DNA of 64,000 nucleotides, from contig DJUX01000006.1 in the NCBI GenBank assembly GCA_002440665.1, forward strand, positions 62,001-126,000, given 5' to 3'. A program made the translations under genes and the position numbers. Positions 25,601-31,997 of the stretch are shown one piece after another. The stretch comes from Dechloromonas sp. UBA6271 (lineage in GTDB: Bacteria; Pseudomonadota; Gammaproteobacteria; Burkholderiales; Rhodocyclaceae). Numbering within the stretch: the stretch's first letter is position 1; every line of letters begins with the position of its first letter. The notes under the pieces were generated by a model. That model searched no databases and was not told the DNA's origin. It saw only the letters and a list, made by a program, of their open reading frames with translations.

Positions 25601-26097
25601 TGCAAACCCTGCACGACGAACTCGACGCAGCCGTCCTCGCCGCCTACGGCTGGTCCGACCTGCTCCCCGCGGGCGGGAGCGGGGCCGCGGGTGAGGGCGG
25701 GTTCGCCGAAACCCTGCTCGAACGCCTGGTCGCCCTCAACGCCGAGCGCGCCCGCGAAGAAGCCGCCGGCCACACCCGCTGGCTGCGCCCGGCCTTCCAG
25801 AACCCGCAAGCCAGCCTTGCTGCGGTCGACGCCGAAAAAGGGCCAAAAACCGCGTCGACCGCAACCGTCGAACCGGCCGCGCCCGCCGCCACCGAAAAAT
25901 CCCCATGGCCCGCCACGCTCCCGGAACAAATGGCGCTCCTCGCCCGCCTGCTCACCGCCACCCCGCAATCCGAACCCCAGCTCGCCGCCCGCATCGCCGG
26001 CAAAGGCCCGTGGAAAAAACGCCTCCCCGACCTCCTGCAAACCCTAGTCGCCCTCGGCCGAGCGCGGCAGGAAGGGGAAACGTGGCGGGCGGTTTGA
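22681..26097 (+). CDS. Single-chain type IIG/IIL restriction-modification enzyme (MmeI-like)
   Basis: A 1138-residue protein combining nuclease, methyltransferase and target recognition. The N-terminal PD-(D/E)XK nuclease has D70, E80 and K82 (GRID...VLEAKK), the same spacing as the MmeI catalytic residues. A helical spacer leads to an N6-adenine methyltransferase with the AdoMet motif LDPACGSANFLY (about 397-408) and the catalytic motif NPPF (565-568). A target-recognition region follows (about 740-930), and a C-terminal helical/winged segment ends the protein. One polypeptide therefore methylates and cuts; the recognition sequence cannot be predicted by eye. The gene is strongly biased to C/G third positions, which creates long shadow frames. 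A repeat pair lies in frame near codons 1047-1062. Confidence 0.88.
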   Translation: MTAEQFIARWQHASGSELANAQSFVRELAALLDQPPPNPAREDTRDNDYVFERRVIFRHGDGKTSEGRIDCYKRGHFVLEAKKLKQNAQTRGFDDAMLRARAQAEGYARALPAEEGRPPFIVTVDVGNVLEIYAEFSRSGATYTPFPDPRSHRIKLADLADDAIRARLQAIWTDPQSLDPSRAAARATRQIAEQLAGVAKALESAGGSGNYSPERVAGFLTRCLFSMFAEDVGLLPRRAFTDLLESLQRDPGQFVPLVGALWKEMDAGGFSVVLRHTLPRFNGKLFKTPDVLPLDRDQIGLLRQAASADWTQVEPAIFGTLLERALDPAERHSLGAHYTPRPYVERLVLPTVIEPLREQWANVQAAALLLANEGKPAAALAEIDAFHHRLCQVRVLDPACGSANFLYVTLEHMKRLEGEILDFAHSIGQTLGGSQQRLEAEGLTVDPHQFLGLELNPRAAAIAELVLWIGYLQWHFRTRSAGLPPSPILRDFRNIECRDAVLAHDGSEPVCDQNGIPQSRWDGKTTKAHAITGEQVPDESARQPLLRYHNPRRAQWPAADYIVGNPPFIGAATLRAALGDGYVEALRSSWPEVPESADYVMYWWQHAAALVNAGAVQRFGFITTNSLKQTFNRRLVQQAIDGGLHLAFAIPDHPWVDSADGAAVRIAMTVGSATKNGDGRLLTVTGEREAGGEGLEVTLDARSGKLHADLRIGADVADAKPLKANGGISNRGLEIGGAGFIVTPEEAARLEADAPIRDYRNGRDLTDRPRGVKIIDLFGLTATDVRSRYPATYQWVYERVKPERDQNRMDSVRENWWLHRRLREDLRASLAGLPRYIATVETAKHRLFQFLDAAIAPDNKLICIALDDAYPLGVLSSAVHVAWVLAAGSTLEDRPVYVKTTCFETFPFPDATPDQQARIRALAEQLDAHRKRQQAQHPTLTLTGIYNVLTKIRAGEALTAKDKTIHEQGLVSVLQTLHDELDAAVLAAYGWSDLLPAGGSGAAGEGGFAETLLERLVALNAERAREEAAGHTRWLRPAFQNPQASLAAVDAEKGPKTASTATVEPAAPAATEKSPWPATLPEQMALLARLLTATPQSEPQLAARIAGKGPWKKRLPDLLQTLVALGRARQEGETWRAV
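25017..25027 (-). repeat. TTGCGGTCAAC repeat variant inside the R-M gene
   Basis: Minus-strand variant core (GTTGACCGCAA on the plus strand). It is read in frame as part of FGLTATDV and has no clear A-rich tail. Confidence 0.3.
25818..25866. repeat. Inverted pair of dispersed repeats in frame inside the R-M gene
   Basis: CTGCGGTCGAC at 25820-25830 and GTCGACCGCAA at 25854-25864 face each other across a 23-base spacer containing AAAAAGGGCCAAAAA. Together they form a palindrome that encodes a short Ala/Thr/Lys linker before the C-terminal segment. Confidence 0.65.
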
Positions 26098-26135
26098 TGG
26101 TCTACAATGATTCGGCAATCAGGAGAAACTGAACG

Positions 26136-26360
26136 ATGAACACCGAACAATTAATTACCGAAGCCTGCAGTCTGCCGGTGGAGCAGCGCGCGCAAGTGGT
26201 TGAGCGTTTGCTGCAAAGTCTGACAGCAAGCAATGCCGAGATCGATCAGGCATGGTTAAGCCTGGCACAGCGTCGCCAAGATGAATTGACTTCGGGCAAG
26301 GTTGCCGGCATCCCCGCTAACGAGGTCTTCACCCGGATTGCCCGGCGTTTTGGCGGATGA
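26136..26360 (+). CDS. Addiction-module antitoxin (TIGR02574-like)
   Basis: A 74-residue protein whose opening (EACSLPVEQRAQVVERLLQSL) matches the putative addiction-module component family, found as partner of ParE/RelE toxins. These small helical proteins neutralise the adjacent toxin. The start at ATG 26136 is preceded by CAGGAGAAACTG, a good ribosome site. The stop overlaps the toxin start by four bases. Confidence 0.85.
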   Translation: MNTEQLITEACSLPVEQRAQVVERLLQSLTASNAEIDQAWLSLAQRRQDELTSGKVAGIPANEVFTRIARRFGG

Positions 26361-26647
26361 ATACGCTGTTTCACCCGGAAGCAGAAGCGGAGTTGAATGC
26401 AGCTATCGACTGGTACGAGGAAAGGCAGCCGGGGCTGGGCCTCGATTTGGCTGCCGAGGTGCAGGCAGCCATCGAGCGAGCCGTACAACTACCGGACGCA
26501 TGGTCTGAGTTGGCGCCTGGCATTCGCCGCGTGCTGACCCATCGATTTCCTTACGGTGTGTTGTACGCGCAGGCCGGAACGACCTTGCACATTCTGGCCG
26601 TAATGCATTTGGCGCGGCAGCCTGGTTATTGGCAGGGCCGGCATTGA
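26357..26647 (+). CDS. ParE/RelE-family toxin
   Basis: A 96-residue toxin of the ParE/RelE fold. The pattern FHPEAEAELNAAIDWYEE, then PGIRRVLTHRFPYGVLY and the C-terminal strand LHILAVMHLARQPGYW, is typical. ParE-like members inhibit gyrase, while RelE-like members cleave mRNA on the ribosome. Which applies here cannot be decided from sequence alone. It is translated with the upstream antitoxin through an ATGA overlap. This is the second toxin-antitoxin pair of the island, on the far side of the restriction enzyme. Confidence 0.88.
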   Translation: MNTLFHPEAEAELNAAIDWYEERQPGLGLDLAAEVQAAIERAVQLPDAWSELAPGIRRVLTHRFPYGVLYAQAGTTLHILAVMHLARQPGYWQGRH

Positions 26648-26652
26648 GCCGA

Positions 26653-26871
26653 ATGTTCAACCCCCGCACGCAGCCTGTTCCTTCCGGTTCGCCCGAGTGG
26701 GATGGGCGGGCGTTCGCGCTGAATGATCCCCGTGTTCCCGCAGGTATCGCCGCGCGCGCCCGGGCGGATTTTGGCGAGGGCTATCCGTTGTTCTATGCCC
26801 ATACGCCACAGGGCGGCGAGTGGTGGCTGATGGACGGCGATAATCTGCTCGAAGTCTATTGGGTGGAGTGA
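26653..26871 (+). CDS. Small hypothetical protein at island end
   Basis: A 72-residue product from ATG 26653 (TTG starts at 26629 or 26644 are possible). I do not recognise the family. It is rich in Trp, Gly and acidic residues near the end (GGEWWLMDGDNLLEVYWVE), suggesting a compact soluble domain. It starts right after the ParE gene on the same strand and may belong to that operon. Confidence 0.5.
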   Translation: MFNPRTQPVPSGSPEWDGRAFALNDPRVPAGIAARARADFGEGYPLFYAHTPQGGEWWLMDGDNLLEVYWVE

Positions 26872-26889
26872 GTGGCGGTCCCGAGCGCG

Positions 26890-26930
26890 CGGGTCGTCGA
26901 GCCCGGGACGCAACTGGTGCTCTAGCCGCC
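26890..26930 (+). pseudogene. Remnant copy of the kup 3' end
   Basis: These 41 bases match kup 21835-21875 at 36 positions, including the stop codon and CCGCC after it. The frame reads RVVEPGTQLVL-stop against RVVELGTQLVL-stop in kup. Upstream codons still resemble kup (VPSA against IPTT) and then similarity is lost. It could be a relic of a second kup copy or a duplicated insertion target. Confidence 0.75.
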
Positions 26931-26954
26931 GGTTGCGGTCGACCCCGAAAAACC
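26931..26954 (+). repeat. Dispersed TTGCGGTCGAC repeat, near-consensus copy
   Basis: GG plus the exact core (26933-26943), then CCCGAAAAACC. It directly abuts the kup 3' remnant. Confidence 0.65.
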
Positions 26955-27000
26955 TGCCATTTCCAGCGGCGTCACGAAACTGAAATCTGGGCGTGCTCCA

Positions 27001-27873
27001 ATGCGCGCCCTTTCGGTTTTGCGGTGCCTATTCATGTCTGCCTGTCGTTTTCCCGTTCGTGCCCTGTTTTTGTCCGCTTTCCTCGCCTTGGCCCTGCCGG
27101 TCTGGGCGCAGGGGACGCCGGCCAAGGCGGGAGACGCTTCCGCCATCGCCCGCGACATTGCCGATGCCGGCGATGTGCGCCTGCAGGCGCAGCGCCTGGC
27201 CAAGCTCTACCTGCAGGCCGGGCAGGGACTGAATGCGCCGGCGGCAGCTCGCCAAATCGAACAGGCGGTCGCACAGACTGAAGGCGAACTGAAGCGGCTG
27301 GAGCGCTTCGCCAGGAAGCCGGGTACCCAGCGCAGCTACGCGCGTACCGTGGCGGCCTGGCAGGAACTGCGGGCGGCGCTGCAGAAGCCCTACGGCCCGG
27401 CGGCGGCCGAGCGGGTGGGTCAGTTGGCGGAGGAGCTGACGATTCACGCCGGCAAGCTGGCGATGCAGATCGAGTCGGAGGCCGAGACGCCGGCCGGCCG
27501 CCTGCTCGATCTTTCCTCGCGCCTCAACATGCTGGCCCAGCGCCTGGCGCGGCTTTACCTGCAGGCGCAGGCCGGCGACCGCTCGCAGGGCCTGCTGGTC
27601 GACATGGAGCAGACGCGCAAGGAATTCGCCGCCGGCCTGCAGGAACTGGCCGCAGCACCAGAAAACACGGCAGCCGGCCGCGATGCGCTGGGGCTGGCGA
27701 AGAACCAGTGGATCTTCTTCGATAGCGCCATCCAGCAACTGCACAGCAAGGGCGCCGACGGCAAGGGGCCGCAGAACGTGGCGACCACCAGCGAGCGGAT
27801 CCAGGAGGTGCTGGCCGCGGTCACCGCGCAGTACGCGCAGGATTTCGCCGGGGCTGCCGGCAAGACCCGATAG
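27001..27873 (+). CDS. Exported protein with two PilJ/NarX-type sensor domains
   Basis: A 290-residue protein with an N-terminal hydrophobic signal (about 18-37, ending VWAQ). Two similar helical units follow, each with RLAKLYLQA or RLARLYLQA cores (DAGDVRLQAQRLAKLYLQAG and LSSRLNMLAQRLARLYLQAQ). This is the pattern of the 'type IV pili methyl-accepting chemotaxis transducer N-terminal' domain found in PilJ and NarX sensors. Here no kinase, HAMP or signalling domain follows, so it is a stand-alone periplasmic sensor or binding protein. Its partner is unknown. A start at ATG 27034 is an alternative; neither start has a good ribosome site. Confidence 0.7.
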   Translation: MRALSVLRCLFMSACRFPVRALFLSAFLALALPVWAQGTPAKAGDASAIARDIADAGDVRLQAQRLAKLYLQAGQGLNAPAAARQIEQAVAQTEGELKRLERFARKPGTQRSYARTVAAWQELRAALQKPYGPAAAERVGQLAEELTIHAGKLAMQIESEAETPAGRLLDLSSRLNMLAQRLARLYLQAQAGDRSQGLLVDMEQTRKEFAAGLQELAAAPENTAAGRDALGLAKNQWIFFDSAIQQLHSKGADGKGPQNVATTSERIQEVLAAVTAQYAQDFAGAAGKTR

Positions 27874-27942
27874 CACCCGCGGCGATGCCGGGCCGGCGCC
27901 GGGGCTGTGGCACAATCCGGCATCCCGTTTTCCGCAGCTGCC

Positions 27943-28626
27943 ATGAAATTCGCCCTGTCCCTGATTGCCCTCGTCCTGCTCGCGCTGATCCTGCCGTTTT
28001 TTCTGCCCGGCGCCGGCAAGCAGGCGGGCGTCGACCCGAACAGTAACCTGCCGTGGCAGATCGCCGTGGACGGGCAGGGCGGCAGCACGGTGTTCGGGCT
28101 GCAGCCGGGCGTCAGCACGCTCGGCGACGTGCGGCAGAAGCTCGGTAACGAGATCGAGGTGGCGATCATCGCCGAGCCGAACGAGATCGGCCTGCTGGAA
28201 GGCTATTACGCACAGTTGCCGCTTGGTTTCGTGCTGGCGAAGATGGTGGTTACGGTCGACGCCACAAACGAGGCAATTTCCGCGATGCGCGAGCGGGCGC
28301 TCAAGGCCAAGCACATGGAGAGCACGACGCGCCGCATCACCCTGCATCCGGATGACCTGGCGGCGGCCGACCGCCTGCCGATCCGCGCCATCAGCGTCAT
28401 CCCGACGGTGAATCTGGACGAGGCGACGATCGTCCAGCGTTTCGGCGAGCCGGGTGAGCGCATCGTGCTTTCCGACAAGCGCACGCACCTGCTCTACCCG
28501 AAGCAGGGGCTGGACGTGGTGGTCGACAAGGACGGCAAGGAATTGCTGCAATACGTTGCACCGCAACAATTCGCCCGGTTGCGCGAGCCGCTGCTGGCGG
28601 CGCCGGTCGAAAGCGCGCCGCGCTGA
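27943..28626 (+). CDS. Conserved hypothetical membrane-anchored protein
   Basis: A 227-residue product from ATG 27943. A single N-terminal hydrophobic segment (about 3-22) ends LILPFFLPG and could be an anchor or uncleaved signal. The remainder is a soluble alpha/beta domain with QPGVSTLGDVRQKLG, which resembles the recurrent 'how a ratio changes' lipoprotein folds but is not a family I can name. The start is chosen because the upstream extension to 27907 lacks a ribosome site. It is followed by ndk on the same strand. Confidence 0.6.
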   Translation: MKFALSLIALVLLALILPFFLPGAGKQAGVDPNSNLPWQIAVDGQGGSTVFGLQPGVSTLGDVRQKLGNEIEVAIIAEPNEIGLLEGYYAQLPLGFVLAKMVVTVDATNEAISAMRERALKAKHMESTTRRITLHPDDLAAADRLPIRAISVIPTVNLDEATIVQRFGEPGERIVLSDKRTHLLYPKQGLDVVVDKDGKELLQYVAPQQFARLREPLLAAPVESAPR

Positions 28627-28697
28627 GCGGGGCGCGTTCGCCTCATATCTGCTAAAATTGCCCGTTTTTCAACTGACTAGCACCGCGGAGCAATCAC

Positions 28698-29126
28698 ATG
28701 GCTATCGAACGCACCCTCTCCATCATCAAACCCGACGCCGTCGCCAAGAACGTCATCGGCCAGATCTATTCCCGTTTCGAAGGCGCCGGCCTCAAGGTCA
28801 TCGCCGCCCGCATGACCTGGCTGTCCGCCCAGGAAGCCGGCCAGTTCTACGCCGTGCACAAGGAGCGCCCGTTCTTCAAGGATCTGGTGTCCTTCATGAC
28901 CTCCGGCCCGGTGATGATCCAGTGCCTGGAAGGCGAGAACGCCATTGCCAAGAACCGCGAACTGATGGGCGCCACCGACCCGAAGAAGGCCGACAAGGGC
29001 ACCATCCGCGCCGATTTCGCCGAGTCCATCGACGCCAATGCCGTGCATGGCTCCGACGCGCCGGAAACCGCCGCCGTGGAAATCGCCTTCTTCTTCCCGG
29101 GCATGAACACCTATTCGGGTCGTTGA
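28698..29126 (+). CDS. ndk: Nucleoside diphosphate kinase
   Basis: A 142-residue enzyme that moves phosphate from ATP to other nucleoside diphosphates through a phosphohistidine. The catalytic His117 is in NAVHGSDAPETA, and the N terminus ERTLSIIKPDAV is canonical. The ribosome site is GCGGAG at about 28686-28691. A TAAAAT -10-like box at about 28652 may be its own promoter. It is followed ten bases later by rlmN, as commonly seen in betaproteobacteria. Confidence 0.98.
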   Translation: MAIERTLSIIKPDAVAKNVIGQIYSRFEGAGLKVIAARMTWLSAQEAGQFYAVHKERPFFKDLVSFMTSGPVMIQCLEGENAIAKNRELMGATDPKKADKGTIRADFAESIDANAVHGSDAPETAAVEIAFFFPGMNTYSGR

Positions 29127-29136
29127 TTCAAAGCGA

Positions 29137-30231
29137 ATGACCGTCAATCTGCTGGATTTCGATGCCGAAGGCCTGACCGCCTGGTTTGCCGAGCAGGGCG
29201 AAAAGCCCTTCCGCGCACGCCAGGTGCTGCGCTGGATCCATCGTGCCGGCGTGGCGGACTTCGATGCCATGACCGACATCGCCAAGAGCCTGCGTGAAAA
29301 GCTCAAGGCGAAGGCGGTCGTGGCGCCGCCCGCGGTCGTCTCCGACAAGCTGTCGGACGACGGCACGCGCAAGTTCCTGATCGATGTTGGCAATGGCAAT
29401 GCCGTCGAAACGGTGTTCATTCCCGAAGACGACCGCGGCACGCTGTGCGTGTCCACGCAGGCCGGCTGCGCGCTCGATTGCGCCTTCTGTTCGACCGGCA
29501 AGCAGGGTTTCAACCGCAACCTGACGGTGGCGGAGATCATCGGCCAGCTGTGGCTGGCCAACAACGCACTGGGTGCGGTCCACGGCGACGAACGGGTCAT
29601 TTCCAACGTTGTCCTGATGGGCATGGGCGAGCCGCTCGCCAATTTCGAAAATTCGGTCACCGCGCTCAAGCTGATGCTTGACGACAACGCCTACGGCCTG
29701 TCGCGCCGTCGCGTCACGGTGTCCACCTCCGGCCTGGTACCGGTCATGGACCGCCTGCGTGACGAATGTCCGGTGGCCCTGGCGGTGTCGCTGCATGCGC
29801 CGAATGACAAGCTGCGCGACGAAATCGTGCCGATCAACCAGAAATACCCGCTGAAAGAACTGATGGCAGCCTGCCGGCGTTACCTGGACAAGGCGCCGCG
29901 CGACTTCATCACCTTCGAGTACATCATGCTCGACGGCATCAACGACAGCGACGCCCACGCCCGCGAATTGCTGGCGCTGGTAAAGACCGTCCATTGCAAG
30001 TTCAACCTGATCCCCTTCAACCCCTTCCCGGGCTCGCCGTTCAGGCGCTCGCCGGCGGAACGGGTGCGGCGCTTCGCCGACATCCTGATGGGGGCGGGCA
30101 TCATCACCACGACGCGCAAGACGCGCGGCGACGATATCGATGCAGCCTGCGGCCAGCTGGCCGGACAGGTGCAGGACAAGACCCGGCGCACAGCCGGGCG
30201 GATTATTCCCCTACACGAGGCGAGATCATGA
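29137..30231 (+). CDS. rlmN: 23S rRNA A2503 / tRNA A37 C2-methyltransferase (radical SAM)
   Basis: A 364-residue radical SAM enzyme that methylates A2503 of 23S rRNA and A37 of some tRNAs. The iron-sulfur motif CALDCAFC (C111, C115, C118) and the downstream GMGEPLANF segment are standard. A C-terminal Cys for the covalent RNA intermediate should be in the DDIDAACGQLAG segment (about 340-350). Length is typical. The stop overlaps the PilW gene start (ATGA), giving the familiar ndk-rlmN-pilW-rodZ-ispG order. Confidence 0.97.
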   Translation: MTVNLLDFDAEGLTAWFAEQGEKPFRARQVLRWIHRAGVADFDAMTDIAKSLREKLKAKAVVAPPAVVSDKLSDDGTRKFLIDVGNGNAVETVFIPEDDRGTLCVSTQAGCALDCAFCSTGKQGFNRNLTVAEIIGQLWLANNALGAVHGDERVISNVVLMGMGEPLANFENSVTALKLMLDDNAYGLSRRRVTVSTSGLVPVMDRLRDECPVALAVSLHAPNDKLRDEIVPINQKYPLKELMAACRRYLDKAPRDFITFEYIMLDGINDSDAHARELLALVKTVHCKFNLIPFNPFPGSPFRRSPAERVRRFADILMGAGIITTTRKTRGDDIDAACGQLAGQVQDKTRRTAGRIIPLHEARS

Positions 30232-31091
30232 ATGGCTTGATGGCGAAAACGCGGGTTCTGGCAATTTTCCTGGGTGCGTCCTGCGCTCTGCCGGCGCTGG
30301 CCCAGCAGAGCCTGGAGTGGATGAAGGAAATGCCGGGCGGCAGTAGCAACCAGGGGCCATCGACGACCATCATCCCCGGCGCGAGCAACGAATCGAGCCA
30401 GCCGGCGCCGGTGGATCCGAAATACCGCGCCAAGGTACATACCGAGCTGGCGGCCGCGTATTTCCAGGCGGGCAACATGGCGGTGGCGCTTGAGGAAACC
30501 CGCATTGCGCTCGAATCCGATTCCGATTACTACCAGGCTTACAGCGTCCGCGGACTGGTGCATGCCCAGCTCAAGGAAAACGCCAAGGCCGAGGAAGATT
30601 TCCGCAAGGCGCTCAAGATTGCCCCGAAGAACCCCGAGGTCAACAACAACTACGGCTGGTTCCTCTGTAACACCGACCAGCCGCGGCAGTCGATCAGCTA
30701 TTTCCTGAATGCGCTGAAGGATCCGCTCTACGACACGCCTGACGTCGCCTATTTCAACGCCGGCACCTGCGCGGTGAAGGCTGGCGACCTCGACGGGGCG
30801 CTCGGCTACCTCCTGAATTCCCTGCGCCTGGCGCGCGGTCCGGCCGCGGGGACGCGTTACCAGCTGGCCAATCTTTTCTATCTGCGCGGCAATCTCGATG
30901 AGGCGAAAATCTATTTGAACGATGCCATGAAGGCGATGGATACGCCGTCGCCCGAAGCGCTGTGGCTCGGTGTTCGTCTCGAGCGCAAGCTGGGCAACAA
31001 GGCGGGCGAGGGCAATTACGCGGCGCAGTTGCGCAACCGCTATCCGACATCGCTTGAATACCAGGCTTTTCTCAAGGGGAATTTTGAATGA
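30228..31091 (+). CDS. pilW: Type IV pilus biogenesis/stability TPR protein PilF/PilW-like
   Basis: A 287-residue exported protein. The N terminus (1-25, ending LPALAQQ) looks like an ordinary signal peptide. The Cys in GASCALPA does not fit a lipobox well, although family members are often lipoproteins. TPR units run from about 65 to 280, including HTELAAAYFQAGNMAVALEE and NPEVNNNYGWFLCN, the latter diagnostic of PilF/PilW. The family helps assemble the PilQ secretin in the outer membrane. The gene is placed between rlmN and rodZ with overlapping ends on both sides, so this is one operon. Confidence 0.88.
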   Translation: MNGLMAKTRVLAIFLGASCALPALAQQSLEWMKEMPGGSSNQGPSTTIIPGASNESSQPAPVDPKYRAKVHTELAAAYFQAGNMAVALEETRIALESDSDYYQAYSVRGLVHAQLKENAKAEEDFRKALKIAPKNPEVNNNYGWFLCNTDQPRQSISYFLNALKDPLYDTPDVAYFNAGTCAVKAGDLDGALGYLLNSLRLARGPAAGTRYQLANLFYLRGNLDEAKIYLNDAMKAMDTPSPEALWLGVRLERKLGNKAGEGNYAAQLRNRYPTSLEYQAFLKGNFE

Positions 31092-31993
31092 CCGAGTCGC
31101 AGAGCCCGGATTTCGTGCCTGAACAGGCGGCCGAGGCATCCCGCGAGGGGGTGAGTGGCGTTGGCGCGCGCTTGCGCGTGGCGCGCGAAATGCGGCAGAT
31201 GAGCGTGGACGAAGTGGCGCAGGCGCTGAAACTCGGTCCGCGCCAGGTCGTGGCGCTGGAGAGTGGCAACTGGCAAGGGCTGCCGGGCCAGACCTTCGTC
31301 CGCGGCTTTGTCCGCAATTACGCCCGGTTGCTGCAGATCGACCCGGCGCCACTGATGGATCATCTCGATGCGACGCTGGAAAAGCCGGTCGACAGCCTGC
31401 ATGTACCGGCGGGACGGCCGGCGACGATGCCGAGCGGGCAACCGCGCCGCGACCGGACGGTCGTCATTGCCGGCCTCGTTCTCGTCGTCCTGGCGGCGCT
31501 GGCTTATGCCCTGCTGCCGAACGATCTTTCGGCATTGCGCGAGCGCGCCCAGGGTCTGATCGATTCCGTGTCGCGCAAGGAACCGGCGCCCGAAGCGGCA
31601 GCCGGCAGCGCGCCGACGGCAGCCCCGGCGGCAGCCGAGGCGGTTTTTCCGCCGGGCGCAACACCGCAGCAGGTAATGAATCCGCAAGCCCTGGCGCCTG
31701 CCGAAATGGCGCCGGCGCCGCTCGCCGCACCGGCGGCAAATACGCCGGCAGCGACCAATGCGCAATTGCGCTTCGTCTTCGCCAAGGAATCCTGGGTCGA
31801 AGTGCGTGACCGCGACAACAAGGTGGTCTATTCGCAGCGCAGCCCGGCCGGTGCCGAGCAGAGCGTGGGCGGACAGGGTCCGCTGTCGCTGGTGATCGGC
31901 AACGCAGCGGGCGTCACGTTGTTCTGGCGCGGTCAGGCCGTCGATCTGGCGCCGCACACCAAGGGCGAAGTCGCCCGCCTGGTTCTGGAGTAA
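31088..31993 (+). CDS. rodZ: RodZ-like cytoskeletal helix-turn-helix protein
   Basis: A 301-residue protein. An N-terminal Cro/XRE-like helix-turn-helix (about 20-90, VGARLRVAREMRQMSVDEVA) is followed by one membrane helix (about 122-142). A Pro/Ala-rich periplasmic linker (about 165-220) and a C-terminal DUF4115 domain (about 222-300, with ESWVEVRDRDNKVVYSQ) complete the RodZ layout. RodZ links MreB to the elongation machinery and maintains rod shape. It starts within the stop of the upstream gene and is followed four bases later by ispG. Confidence 0.92.
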   Translation: MTESQSPDFVPEQAAEASREGVSGVGARLRVAREMRQMSVDEVAQALKLGPRQVVALESGNWQGLPGQTFVRGFVRNYARLLQIDPAPLMDHLDATLEKPVDSLHVPAGRPATMPSGQPRRDRTVVIAGLVLVVLAALAYALLPNDLSALRERAQGLIDSVSRKEPAPEAAAGSAPTAAPAAAEAVFPPGATPQQVMNPQALAPAEMAPAPLAAPAANTPAATNAQLRFVFAKESWVEVRDRDNKVVYSQRSPAGAEQSVGGQGPLSLVIGNAAGVTLFWRGQAVDLAPHTKGEVARLVLE

Positions 31994-31997
31994 GTTC

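Noticed and set aside
26890..26930. The kup 3' end copy read as part of a functional gene
   Set aside because: The upstream sequence lacks any kup similarity beyond about five codons and the frame has no start in a kup-like context; only a remnant is supported.
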